The translations under genes were made by a program, and so were the position numbers. A stretch of DNA of 64,000 nucleotides. Source: Planctomycetaceae bacterium. GTDB lineage: Bacteria; Planctomycetota; Planctomycetia; Planctomycetales; Planctomycetaceae. The stretch spans positions 62,001-126,000 of the forward strand of contig PBMZ01000102.1 of NCBI GenBank assembly GCA_002722955.1, given 5' to 3'. This document shows, piece after piece, positions 47,201 through 62,200 of this stretch. Positions within the stretch are counted from its first letter, which is position 1, and every line of letters begins with the position of its first letter. The notes under the pieces were generated by a model, which saw only the letters and a list, made by a program, of their open reading frames with translations, was not told the origin of the DNA and made no database searches.

Positions 47201-50200
47201 TCTCGATAGCCAAATCCGCGGTAACTTGGACGTTACGGCGACGACAGGAGATATTACGGATACCGGTTTGGTGACTGTGACTGACGAAGCACAGTTCACG
47301 ACACTAGCGAACAATGCTGATATCAACATGAATGGCTTGATTGTCATCAACTCCATCGGCCTATCGACGGTTGGAACTAATGGTGATGCGACCATCGTCA
47401 ATGCCACGGGTATTGACCTGAAGTTGACAAACGTCGCTGGGGCATTGAATGCAACGGCCACGACTGGAAACATTTCGCAATCGGATACAGTCACCGTTGG
47501 CGGAATTGCCACCTTGACAGCAACGGCCGCCAATAACATTACATTAAACAATGCCGCCAACGACTTTAATCAAGTGCGGATCGGTAATGGCCTAGATGTT
47601 GATTTGGTCGATGCTAATGCAATCGACTTGGGAGCATCAACAATCGCTGGCACCTTGGATGTAACGACCATCAACGTCATTACGAATACTGGTGGTGCTT
47701 TGTCGGTTGGCGGAGCGACAACAGTCACGGCTGGTACTGTCAGCAATGAAGAAGACATTACATTAAACGACGCGAATAACGACTTCATGGGGACCTTCCG
47801 AGTCGTTCGGGGTGACAACGTTAACATCGTTGATATGACGGACTTGGACTTTGGCGGCGGCATTACCGATGTGGAAGGCACATTGAATGTCAATGCCGTG
47901 AATATCACGCAACAAGCTGCCGCGACCCTCTCCATTACGGGTACAACAACTCTTAACGCTTCCGCTGACATCACGTTGAATAAAGCCAATGACTTCCAAA
48001 CACTGCTACTGACAGGCGTCAACGCATCAGTTACCGACGGCGGTGCGCTTGACTTGGGGACGTCGACTCTTTCTGGCGATCTCACCGTCAACTCCGGTGC
48101 TGCGCTGAGCGATAGCGGTGCCGTCAACGTGACAGGAAATGCCGCTTTCACCGCTGGCGGTGCTGCTGACATCCTGCTCGACACGCTGAACATCACGGGC
48201 ACAACGGTTCTAACCACCAGCGGCGCTGGCAATGCGACGATCACGGACACCAACGCCAACGGCATTAACTTCGAATTCTCGACGATTGGTGGAACTCTGA
48301 CGGCAACCGCGACTGCTGGCGATATTAATGACGCCGCTGCCGTCACGGTAGGTGTCGATGCTATCTTGACGACTCAAGCAAACAACGCAGACATCGTGAT
48401 TGACGCTGGCGGCACGGTTACTGGCCAGCTCGCGGTATTCACAACGGGCAATGGCGGCGATGCAACAATCAATAACTTAGCGGATATCGACTTAACGACA
48501 TCAAATGTTGGCGGCATGTTGGTTGCCCAAGCAACCAATGGGATCATCGACAGCGGAATCGTAACGATTGGTATGAGCGGTAGCTTTACCACAACGACAG
48601 CCAATGCAGACATTGTTCTGGATACATTGGCTGCATCCGGAGCGATCGGTCTCAATACCAACGGTGACACAGGTGATGCGACGGTGATTAACTCGGTCGC
48701 TTTGGATCTCGGCACGAGTAATGTTGGAAACAACCTCAATGTGACGACGCAAACCGGCAACATTTCCACTTCGGGCACAGTGACCGTCGGTGGCAACTTC
48801 ATTGCTACGACGCAGACTGCGGATGATGACATCAACGCGAATATGTTAGACGTCACAGGTACGGTTGCGGTCACGACCGCCGGTACAGCCGGCGACGCGA
48901 CGATTGTGAACGCGACGAATTTGGATTTGGCGGCTTCAACCGTCAATGGTGACTTGAATGCCACAGCTTCTGGAGGCAACTTGGACGACAGCGGTGCGAT
49001 CGTTGTTTCGGGGGATGCCTGTTTCTTCACGACTCAAAACAATGCGGACATTGTGTTGGATAACGGGTTGGCGGTGACCGGAGCCATTGGGCTGAGCACC
49101 ATGGGCACGACCGGGGATGCCACGATCGTTAATGCGACGGGAATCAACTTCAAGGATACGGACATCGGTGGTGATCTGACGGCAACCGCAACCACCGGTA
49201 GCATTACTGATGCGGCGGCTGCTGGAGCCGGTGACAATGTCACCGTTGGCGACGCGGCGTCGTTTACGACCAGCAACAGTGCTGGCAACATTAACTTGAC
49301 CACCGCCGAAATCACCGGCGACATCAGTCTGATCACCACCGCTGGCACTGCGACTGCCGGAAATGCCACTATCGTGAATTCGACAGGTGTCAACTTGGCG
49401 GCCGCGAGCGTGAATGGCAACTTGGCCGTGACGGCAACGACCGGCAATATTTCGCAGTCGGGCAATGTGACGGCGACAGGGACCGGTAGTTTCACGACTT
49501 CTCAAGCGACCTCAACCATTACGTTGGGTGATGCTGTGCCACAGCTCAGCGTTGCGGGAACATTGAGCTTCAATACCAATGGCGCTGGTGCCGATGTGAC
49601 GTTGGTGAACCAAGTGGCCACGGACATTGGAACATCGGCGGCTGGCGGAAATCTTGTTCTTCAAGCGAACGTGGGGGACATCACGGATAGTGGTGATTTG
49701 AGCATCGACGGAACTTCGTCATTCCAAGTGGCTGGTACGCCTGGCAATCAAGATGTGATCTTGGATTCGACCGGGAACGTGTTCACTGGTGCGGTTTCGT
49801 TTGTGAGTGGTGGTACGATCCGTAACATTACGGTGTTTGATACGACACCGATCGATATCAACATTCCCACTATCAACGGTAGTCTGGATGTCACGGGACA
49901 AGGCGGCATTACGCAGAGTACTCCGATTGTGATTCAGAATCCGGGATCTGCGAGCTTCGATGCCGGCAACGGTCCGATAACGTTGACGGATGCGGCTAAC
50001 GACTTCCAAAACGGTGTCGCAGTTTCCTTGACGAATTCGGGTAACAACAACGTGGCCTTGAACGACAGCACGGGTAACTTGGACTTTGGTGCCTCGAGCC
50101 TCGGAACGGGAACGTTGACGATCACGGCTGCGGGCGCGATCACACAGTCCGGCGCAATTACTCAAGGGGCGGCTGCTGGAGCAGCCTCGTTCACCACGGG

Positions 50201-53200
50201 TGATTTCGCAGTCACGTTGGACAATGCAGCCAACGACTTTACGGGTCCGGTGTCGGTCGACAACGACAGCACGGGAACGAACGATGTCAGTATCCGTGAT
50301 GCCAACAGTATCGCCTTGGGAATCAACAGCATCGGCCAAACGCTGACAGTTCAAGCGGGTGGCGCGATCACTGACGGCAATGCGACGGCGACCGCTGACG
50401 TGACTGCGGACAACTTTGTGGCGATCAGTGTTTCTGGAGTTGGAACGAGTGCCGATCCGCTGGAATCGGTGATCGACAACTTGGAAGCAGTCGGCGGAAC
50501 GGGCGGCGTGTTCGTGAATAACACGGGCGACTTGACCATCGGCGGCATTAGCGCGACGGTTGGTGTCTCGGCCGGTGGCGGCGGTATTGGTATTTCCGCA
50601 GCGAGTGCGTTGACAGCAGACGAAACGATTGCTGAAACCGGTGGCGGCGACATTTCGTTGACCTCGACCAACGATGGTGGAGATGACGACGACTTGACTT
50701 TGAACGCCGACGTCTTGGCCACAGGCGGCGACGGCAACATCACACTCAGCGCGGGAACGGACTTGGATATCGCTGCCGGATTTTCGGTCGACGCGGCGGG
50801 TGCTGGCACGATCATGGCGAACGCTGTGCGAGAAATCAGCTTGGCGACCGGCAGTGACATCACGTCGTTGAACGGTGATATCACAATCGCGAACACAGGC
50901 ACGGGCGGCGGTGATTTTCGTGGCGTTAACCTTGACGCTGCTGACATTACTTCAACTTCAGGAAGTATCAGTGTCACGGGCGTTGGTGCCTCGAACACCC
51001 CGTCGAACGCCAATTCCGGTATCCGCTTGATCAACGACTCGATGATCACCACGGGAGTCAACGGTACGATCATCCTGGATGGTACGGGCGGCAACGGAAC
51101 GACGGACAATATCGGTGTCGACTTGCAAGGCACGAACACAGTTGTATCGGCTGTGAACGGAAACGTCATGATCACGGGTGTTGGCGGCGACGGTAACGCG
51201 ACCGGCAACCATGGTGTGGGTGTGCAGGGTGGTGCCAAGATCTCGACGTCGGGAACTGGCAACATCACCATCGTGGGAACGGGTGGAAGCGGGACGAACC
51301 AGAACCGCGGCGTTTCGTTAACGGGTAACACAACGAATATCACGACCACTGCTGGATCGATCACGATTACTGGTAATGGTGCTGGCACGGGAACGGACAA
51401 CGATGGTGTCTTCACCGACACGGGCACTTCATTGGGCTCGAACGGTGCTGGTGACGTAACCGTCACGGGCACGGCTGATGCTGGCTCGACCAGTGGTGCT
51501 GGCGTTTCCTTGTCAGGAAGTATTGGTGGTAGCGGTACAGGTGATGTCGACATCAACGGAACTGGCGTCGTTGACCCAGATATCGAATTCGGTGCGGTGA
51601 CGATTGGTAAGACGGGCGGCTCGTTCGGTTTCAACGACATAGTTTCGGGAACGACTTTGGCGGTCAATGCCGGAGCCTACTCGGTCGAGATCAACGATGG
51701 CGGCACGATTACGAATGCTGTTTCGTTTAATAACATCGGCGGAGTTATTTTGGGTGACGATGCCGCGGATTCATTGACGATCGCGGGCGGAATTACCTCG
51801 ACGGCTAGCACAACAACGATTCAAGGTACGGTAGCCACGACGGACAATCCGATGGTCTTCGGAGTCACGGTCTTGGCCAGCGCTGTGACACTCAGCAGCG
51901 ATACGGGTGCTGGCAACATCACGACCGGCAACACAACGGGCGGTCAAGCTCTCACAGTCAACGCGGGAACAGGCGACATTACCATCGGTGACGCGACCAG
52001 TGTGATTGGCGATCTGACGATCACCGGCAACGACGTGACGATCACCGAAGGCGACGACATTACTCAACCTGGCACTGGCGGAGCTTGGACGACGAACGAC
52101 GCTACTCTGACCGCGGGTGAGAATGCGATCACATTGAATGACACCACGAACGACTTTGGTGGTGTGGTCTCTTTGAACAACACCGGCACCAACAATGTCA
52201 GCATCGCGGATGCTACCGCGTTGGAATTGGGTGCCTCATCAGTCGGCGACGGCACTGTGAGCGTCACTGCTGGAGCGGGCGGAGTCACCGGGGGGATTAC
52301 CCAAAACGGCGCGACAACATTCACTCAAGCTGCGAACGCTGGGGCGGCGACCTTCGCGGGTGGTCCTGGTGCTGTTGGCTTGAGCAACAACAATGAATTC
52401 ACAGGTACGGTCAATGCCTCGGCAACTGATCAAGCAATCACGATTAACGACGCGACTGGCTTGGACGTTGGTACTGTCAATGCTGGCACAGGTGCGGTTA
52501 GCTTGACGGCAGTCGCTGCGATTACCGACGGCGATGCGGGCGCTGCAAACAATGTTACCGGCGGAAGCCTGGTGACAAGCGGAGCCACTGGTGTGGCAAC
52601 ATCCGCTGATCCTCTGGAATCAACGGTTGCTAACTTTGAAGCCGATGGTGGTACCGGCGGGGTGTTCTTGACGAACAACGGCGCTTTGGTCATCGGTGGC
52701 ATCGGCGGAGTCGTCGGTGTTTCCGCAGACTTGGACATTACCGTTGTGGCTCTTAGTCCATTGACGGCAAGTGAAACGGTCGCCAGCGACATGGGCGGCA
52801 CGATTACATTGACGGCCACAGACAATGGTGGCGACGACGATGACTTGACGATTAACGCGGCAGTCACGGCAACTGGTGGCGACGGTAACATCAACTTGAA
52901 CGCTGGAACGGACTTGGTTATCGGTGCCGTGACGATCAGTACGGTTGGCGCTGGAACGATCACGGGAACGGCAGCGGCTGGTTTTGCTTCGGCAACTGGC
53001 GCGACGATTCAAAGCGTTGATGGGGCCATAATGCTTTCGAACGTCGGTTCTGTCGCAGAGAACTCAGCTGGTGTGACGCTCAACAATACGGACATCACCT
53101 CGGCAACTGGCGCGATCACGATTATGGGCCAAGGTGGCAGTACGGGTGACGACAACGTTGGTATCTTGCTGACCGGCAACACCCATATCAGCACACCACT

Positions 53201-56200
53201 TGGTGCCTCGACGGGCATGATTACCTTGAACGGAACAGCTGGTGCGGGTGGCAATGGCAATGTCGGTGTCGAAGCCGATGATGCTCAAGTCAGCGTGACC
53301 TCGTTGAACGCGAACATCTCGATCACCGGTCAAGGTGCCGGAACGGGTACTGACAACGACGGCGTGTTCATTACAGGTGCTGTCACGGGAGCCTCGAACT
53401 CGGCCATTACCATCATGGGAACGGCGGGTGCCGGAACTTCCGATAACGTCGGTGTCACCATCGATGGTGGTACGACTTCGGTTGGAGCTGCAGACGGCGC
53501 AATCATGATCACTGGCGGCGGTGCCGGCACGGGCGCTGGCGGCGACGGCATCGTCATCTCTGGCGGTGCAGACATCGTTAGCAACCAAGCGGGCGACGTG
53601 AGCTTGAACGGTACGGCTGCTGGAACTGATGGCGATGGAGTCAACATCGGGACCGGCACTGATGTGGCTCGTACTGGTGGCGGCAACGTCGACATCACTG
53701 GAGCGTTGGCTGGAACCGGGGTTGATATTCGATTCGATACGTTGACCTTGGATAAGACTGCGGGTTCGTTCAACTTGAATTCAACTGTTGACGGCGGAAC
53801 GTTGACGGCAAACGCCGGTGCGTATGCCGTACAGATTCTTGACGGTGGCTTGATCAACAGTGCCACAACGTTTGCCAACACGGGTGGAGTCACCTTGGGC
53901 GATGCGGTCACGGATGACTTGAGCTTTGGCGGCGCGGTGAGCACGGCGAGCACGACGAGCGTTGCAGGGGCTGTGAGAACGACGAATGACACCTCGATCG
54001 CACTCGGCGCAACCACGTTGACCGCTGCCACGACATTGGATACGAACACAACTGTCGGCAACAACGTCACCGTGGGACAAATCACGGGCGGCACGAATAC
54101 ATTGACCGTCGATGCCGGAACCGCTGGCGACGTGACGGCGAATAACGCAGCCAACGTGATGGGGAACTTGACGATCACCGGTAGTACGGTCTCGATCGCG
54201 GAAGCCGACGACATTACTCAAGGCGGCGCTTGGACGGTTGGCGCGACGACTCTGAATGCGGCCGCGAATGACATCACACTGGCAGATGCCGCAAACGATT
54301 TCGTATCCGTGGCGTTGACCGCAGGCAATGCGACGATTGTTGACGCCAATGCAATTGCCGTAAATGCCTCGGCTCTTGGCGGCGACTTCAACTTGACGGC
54401 CGATTCCATCGACGTTGCAGGTGCTGTAACCGTTGGTGGAGATCTAAGCTTTGACGCATCTGGCGGAGCGGGCGACATCACCGAATCGGCGGGAACACTG
54501 GCCGTCACCGGCACGTCGACCTTCAACCAAACAACGACTGACGACGTGAACTTGCCCGGCGCCAACAACTTTGGTGGCACGGTGAGCTTCACGAATGCCA
54601 ACGACGTCACGGTCAATGACACGACAACCGCGACATCGCTGGGCACATCGACCTTGACCGGCAACTTCACACTGACGTCGGCCGGCGGCAATGTGTCTCA
54701 AACAGGCGCCTTGGACGTCGATGGCAACGTTTCGCTGACAACCTCACAAAACGACGCCACGATTACGTTGGACAATGCTGGAAACGACTTCACCGGCACG
54801 TTGACGATTAGCACGACGAGCCCGACTAATGACGCTGACGCCACGATCAACGATTCCACAGCGACCGTTCTGGGGACCTCAACAGTCGACGGCGACGCAA
54901 CCATCACATCCGGTGGCGCGATCACTGATGGCGACGGCGCTGGCGTCAATATTACAGCGATCGGCATTGATCTGACGGCAGCTTCCGGAATTGGAACGGC
55001 AACCGCTGGTGAAGAGATCGAGATCAACGCTGCAACGTTCACAGCGGATTCTGGCACCGGCGGCGTGTTCATCTCGAACAACAGCGCGGCCTTGGATGTG
55101 CAAGGTGTCGATTCGGACCAAGCCGTTGTGATCGATCAAACGGCAGGTTCCTTGACCATCAGCACAGCGAATCTGGACAGTGAAGCTGGCGGCGTCGACT
55201 TGGATGCGACGACGAGCATCGCGATCAACACCGGCGTCTTGAGCAATGGCGGAACTGTCGACGTTAGCGCTGGCACGGGAATCAGCTTTAACGCCTCAGG
55301 CATTATCAATGCCGAAACGGGAACTCCCGCCGTGAACCTAACTGCCGGGACCATGGATATCACCATGGCCGACGGTTCGATGGTCAGTGCTGCGGGTGGT
55401 CCGATCACGTTTGCGGCTCTTGGAGCCACGCAGCTTGGTCGCTTGTTGACGACGGGTGCTGTTTCGATCACTTCAACGACCGGTGCTGTGACGGATGCTG
55501 GTGATACGGGTGGAGCCGATATTCAAGCCGCGTCAGCGGTGATCTTGGCCTCAGACACCGGTATCGGAACAGCGGCGAATGCGATTGAAACTCAAATCGC
55601 AAATCTCGAAGCCGACGGCGACTTTGCCAATGACGGTACTGACGGTGAAGTGTTCATCGACAACACGGGAACACTGACAATTGGTGGCATCGGCGCGACG
55701 GTTGGTGTTTCGTCGGATGGCGACATCGGCGTTACCGCAACAAGTGGCGCGTTCAACGTCAACGAATTCGTCATTGGTGACGGTTCGATCAATTTGGAAG
55801 TCGGTGACAGCGCGGCAATCGGCGATGACTTGAGCATCGCTGCTGGCGTCACCGTTCAATCGACGGGCGCAGGCGATGATATCACTTTGTCTGCAGGCGA
55901 TATTGTCAACGTCCCCGGTGGTGGCACACCAGCTCAGATCACGTCAACGAACGATGTCTTCGTCAACATTGACTTCAACGACGCTGACACGAACGTTGGT
56001 GGAACAGCCAACTTGGCGGGCAACTTTATCGTTGGAGGCGCAAACGACGTGACAGTCACAGGTGGTGGCGACTCGGATGCCTTCAACATTACCCCCTCAG
56101 CAGCAGCTAATGCCAATGCCGATGCCGAGTTTAGTGTTGTTGGCGGCAATCCCGCGTTTCCGACGACGCCTGGTGATGTGTTGACTTTGGAATTGCTTGG

Positions 56201-59200
56201 CCTCACAAACATCGTGCAAAGCCTCAACGGCCCAACGGTTGGATCCGGCTCGTTCAGCTTTAACGCTGGTGCTGATGCAGAAGACGTGGACTACGCCCAA
56301 ATCGAAACAACTGCGTCGTTGAACGGCACGCCTGATCTTTCGTTTGACACGAATGACTTCAACTTGGAAGACGGCAACCCAGACACGATCGTGATTCGTG
56401 AAGATGGTTCCGGTTTCTTGCAAATCGTTGACGAAGTGTCAAACCAGATCTTCTTCAGCGGTAACAACCTGAATCAACTGACCATTGGTGGATCGAATGA
56501 TACAGACACGCTTGTGATCGACTTCGTTAACGGTAACCCGATTCCGGTCGGCAACATTGTCTTCGACGGCGAAGGCAACCCGGCTGACGGCGACGAACTG
56601 CGTCTCCAAGGCAACGCCACAACCATTGACACGGTCACTCATAACTTCACTAACAACAACAGTGGCAGCGTCTCAACAACAACGGGCGGGACAACTCGCA
56701 CGGTCACCTACAGCAATTTGGAACCGATCACTGACATTCTGACAGCCACCGATCGAATCTTTAATTACAACGGCACGGCGGAAACCATCACGCTGACGAA
56801 TCAAGCTGATGCCGATGAATTGAGTCAGAGCGACACGACGATCATGGCGGGAGCAGCACCAGCAACGCTGGCAACAACGTTTGATGCGTTGGACGCACCC
56901 CTCAATAACTTCGCCAATACTGATTTCATCGACTTCAATGGTGTCAATGGAAATGGCGATACGTTTTCTGGTTCATACCAGGTTACGGATATTACCAACG
57001 ATACCTTGCAAGACTTGCAAGACGCCGTGAATGCTCAGCTCGCTGGCGGTAACGCTATCGTGTCGCTCGTTGGCGGCATTTTCCAAATCGCTCCGAGCTT
57101 GGAACTTGCGGATACTGATCTCTCGCCAGACCTCGACTTGAACTTCACATCGCGAGCCGGAAACGGCGGAAACATGGCAACGAATCCATTCGGTGACTTT
57201 GGAGTCGCGACTCAAGGATCGCCAGTCTCGATGGCGGGTATGCCTCTGACGCAACGTAACTTCATCGATTCCGATCAGGGAGAGTCCGTCGTGTTCACCG
57301 CCGTGACAGGCACGATCACGATTGATACGACTGGTGGCACTGGCGCGGATACCGTTGACGTTCGAGGCGTCGATGCGAATATCAGTTCGAACTTCAGCAT
57401 CATTGGTGACGCTGACGACACAGCGACATTCTCGACGACTCCGTTGAACCTGAACGCTGGCGATTTGAACGTGATGACGAATGACATCAACGTCAATGTT
57501 GCCGTCACGACGACGGGCGATGTCACATTCAACGCCACGAATGACATCGACACAAACGGAAATACTCTTACGGCTGATGACTTGGTCGCGAATGCCGCGA
57601 GTGCTCTGACGTTGGACACGGCCGTTAACACAATTACTGCGACGGCCACGACGGGCGAAATCGACATCACGGAAGCTGACAGCGCTGCCGTGCTTAATGT
57701 GACGGCTACTGGTGGAAACGCATCGATTGACTCAACCAACGGAAGCTTGGACGTTACCACAGTGAGTGCCAACGGAACGGCGACCTTGAACGCTGGCATG
57801 GGAGCCATTACAGACGCCAACGCGGGGACCGTGAATGTAACGGCAACCAGTTTGACGTCGACGGTTCAAAGCGGCATCAGTCTCGATACCGACGTGACCT
57901 CGATCAACGTCAACTCGACGGGTGCAGGAAACATTGATATCCAAGAACTTGATACGACCAGCGCTGATGGCTTGGCCGTAACCAATGCGTCGACAGCCGC
58001 AGGAAGTGTCAACGTCACCACGGACACTGGCAACTTGGCGGTAACAACCGTTTCCGGTACGACGACGATTAACTTGTCGTCTGGCAACGCTGCCATTACT
58101 GATGCGAATGGTGCGACCAATAACGTGACTGGTGCCGACTTGACGGCGACTGCTGTTACCGGGATCGATTTGGATACGACCGTTGGGACTGTTGTCGCCA
58201 CGAACTCGGGTGCGGGCAATGTCGACATTGCCAACTCGACGGCCTTGACTGCGATCAACCTCAGCGCAGCCAATGGCAATGTGACCTTGAGTGCCGCAGG
58301 TGCTATTACAGGCGGCGACGGCGCGACTGACATTTCCGGCAACATTGCGACGGTAACGTTGTCAGCGGCAGGTGATTTCGGAACGTCAACGAATCCGATT
58401 GCTACAAATGTCAATGAGCTAAGCGTCTCGACCGACGACGGTAATCAATTCATCACGGAAACCGATGGACTGAACAACTTGAATCTGGACGCCGACAACA
58501 GTGGTACCGGTAATATCACGCTGTCAGTTGGCGGCGCGGTGACCGACGATGCTGGTGCTGGAACGGACATCAGCGGTGGCGTGGCAACGATCTCGATCGA
58601 TGTGGCGGGTGCCTTTGGCGACGTGGCGAATTCGATCGACACCAGTGTGACCGATCTCTCGGTAACGACCGTGAATAGCGATCAGTTCATCGCCGAAGCG
58701 ACTGGCTTGAACAGCATTCTGCTGAACGCTGGAACGGCTAGCGTAACCTTGACCGCTGGCGGCGACGTCTTGGATAGCGACGGCAGCGTCGATGTCCTGG
58801 CAACGAACCTGAGTGCAACCGTCAATGGCGCCTTCGGAGCCACTGGAAATTCCATCGGCACGACTGTCGACAGCCTGACCGTCAATACGTCGGCCGGCAA
58901 CGGCGGAGACGGGGGCAACCAATTCATCACCGAATCCAATAACCTGAGCGACATCGAACTCAACGCTGGCACCATGGGCGACATCACCTTGGACGTCAGC
59001 GGTTCGATCAGCGACAACGATGGTCCCAACGACATCATCGGCGACGATTTGATCTTGGCAACGGTTGGCGGCATCAACGATGGCTTGCCTGGCAACCCGC
59101 TGCAGTTGGATGTCGATCGAGCTGATATCTCGAACGCCACCAGCGGAAGCGTCTTCTTGACGAACGTTGGAGCATTGGATTTGGCTGACTTGCGACCGAA

Positions 59201-62200
59201 CGGCTTGGCACTCTCGACCGTTGCCGACGGTTCGGTTGTGGCCAACAGCCCGCTGACGATCAGTGGTGCGGTTTCGGTTGGCGGCGACTTCACACTGGAA
59301 GCCGCTGGCGACGCTGGTAACCCAGGCGACGACTTGACGATCAATGCCGCCGTGACCTTGTCCTCGGCAACAGACGCGACGTTGACGTTGCGAGCCGGCG
59401 ACGACATGGCCTTCAACAATGCGTCCGCCGACATCAACACAACCGGCGGTGGAACGCACACTGTCGATATTGACACTGACACTGACGGAGCCGGCGATGG
59501 CGATGGCGGTAGCTTGACCCAAGCCGCTGGTGCTTCGATCACCACCAACACGTTGGACATTGTCGCTCGCAATGGCGTTGGTACGGGAGCCCAAAGCTTG
59601 GTTGTTAGCGTCGACGACTTGACGGTCAACACAGCCACCGGCGGCGATCAATTCATCGCTGAAGCAACAGGTTTGAATTCGGTCAGCTTGAATGCTGGCA
59701 CAACCGGCGACATCACTTTGACCACCGGCGGCGGAATCGCTGATACGGATGGTGCGATCGACTTCACCGGTGTTGACGTGTCCGTGACGATTTCGGGAGC
59801 TGGCAACTTTGGTTCCTCGACGAATCCGATTGCCACCACGGCAAGCTCCTTGGCGGTTGACACGTCGGCCAACAATGGTAGCCAGTTCATCAATGAGTCC
59901 GATGGCTTGCCCACAGGCATTGCTTTGCTGGCCGGTTCGGGTGACATCGAACTGGACGCCGGTTTGGGCAACGTCGCCGATGGCAACGGAGCCGCTCAAA
60001 ACGTCACCGGTAACAACGTCACCATCAATACGACAAGCGGTATTGGCACCACGGCGGATGGCTTGGAAACAACCATCAGCAATCTGGAAGCCGACGGCGG
60101 CACGGGCGAGATCGTCTTGATCAACACCGTTCAACTGACCATCGGTGGTTTGGACAATACGTTGTCTGGCTTAACGGCGGACAACGGCATCTCGGTCACG
60201 ATCGCTGACACAGCCGTGACCACGGATTCCTTGATCTTCAACGAGAGCCTGGTCACTACAAACGGCTCCATCGTGATCGCCGCTGGCGACGATGTGATCG
60301 GTGGCGCGTCGGCGAACTTGCAAGCCAACACGACGATTGACATCGACGTTGATCCAACGACCGGCGATCCTGACGCCGTCGGCTCGACGGTGACAATCCA
60401 AGGCAACATCGTCAGCAACACCGGACAAGCCACAACGATCGACGGCGGTAACGACGACGACAGCTTCACATTGAAGCTCAGCACGACGTCGCCGATCACC
60501 GTCAATGGCGGCAGTCCAGTATTCCCAGCCGATCCAGGCGACACGTTGACGGTCGACGTCACTGGCGTCACCAATCCGCAACAAATCTTGCAAGGTTCGG
60601 GCAACGGTACGTTCCAATCAGCCGGTGGTCCTCCTTCGCATGCGAACTTGACGTACACCAGCATTGAAACGAACGATGCCATCGGCAATCCGAACATCAT
60701 TGTGAACGCGGATGACTTTGTCTTCGGCGGTAATGGCGGTGCGGATCAAATTCAAGTTTCACTGAATCCGGCCGGTCAACTAATCATTTCTGAACTAGTC
60801 AGCGGCTTGCAGATTTATCGCGGTACGGTCGATGCTCAGTTGACCGTCAATGGCTCGAGCGACATTGAAGCCTTGATAGTTGACTTTACGAACAACAACC
60901 CAGGTGCTGGCTTGAGCCCAATTCCGAGCGGTGGCATCGTGTTCGACGGCAACGATCCAAACGTTGCACCTGGCGATTCGATCACGCTGCGGAACAACTC
61001 GCAAACCGTCACCGACGTGACGCACACGTTTGCGACGGAGACCTCGGGACAAATCAGTGTTGATGGTCGCACGATTGACTACACGGACGTCGAGCCGATT
61101 TTGGATACGTTGACCGCCGTTAACAGGACGTTCAACTTCACCAGCACGATGGACGAGACGATTACGCTGTCCGATGACGGCAACCTTGATTCCGGTCAAT
61201 CGCAGATCGATTCGACTCAAGGCGAGAGTGTCGAGTTCGTCAATCCGACCGCGAGCTTGACGATCAACACGGGCGTTAACGGCGGTTCCGGCATGGACAC
61301 CATCGAGCTAGATGGCCTGGACATGAACGGCGCCACTCCGTTGTTCTTCGCCAACGTGACGGTTAACGGAACAAGCGACGACACAATCAACATCGACACC
61401 GCGGCGTTCAATGTCATCGGTGCCTCGATCCTCGACTTGAATGCCGGCACGATCAACGTCTCGCAAGGCGTCTCGACCGCTGGCGGCAACATCACCTTGG
61501 ATGCGGACAGCGATTTGTCCGTGACTGGTAGTGTTGATAGCAACGGCGGCGAGATCCTGTTCGAAGCTGACAACGACATCACGGTCAACAGCAGTGTTCA
61601 ATCCGGTGGTGGCAGCATCACTTTGGATGCCGATAACGACATCAACCTGCAAGCCTCGACCAGCATCGACAGCGAATCCTCGGCAACCGTCACGATTACG
61701 GCGGATGCTGGAGTTGGCGACTTGAACGGTGGAGTCAACATGACGGACGGCGCGTCCGTGAACGCTCAAGGCGGAACACTGGACGTTGACGCTGGCGACG
61801 GCGTCACGATTGGTCGCTTGATTAGTGTTGGCGGAACGGTCGACGTGGCTGTGACCAGCGGCAGCATTACCGATGCTGGCGACACGGGTGGCTCGGACGT
61901 TCAAGCTGGCTCGGCTGTGTTCGCGACGACTGGAGACATTGGAACGGGCGCGGATGCACTTGAAACCCAAGTCAGCACCGTGGCCTCTCGGAGCACGCTG
62001 GCTGGTGTGATTTCACTGGCGAACAGCGGTGCCTTGAGCATCGGAACGGTTGGCTCGCTTAGCGGTCTGCAAACGGCCGACGGCGATATCACCGTCACGA
62101 ATGACTCGACCACATCCATCGATGACGAAGTGAACGCTCGCACTAACAGCAGTGTTAGCATCACGTCGAACAACAACTTGACGATTAACAACAATACCCG

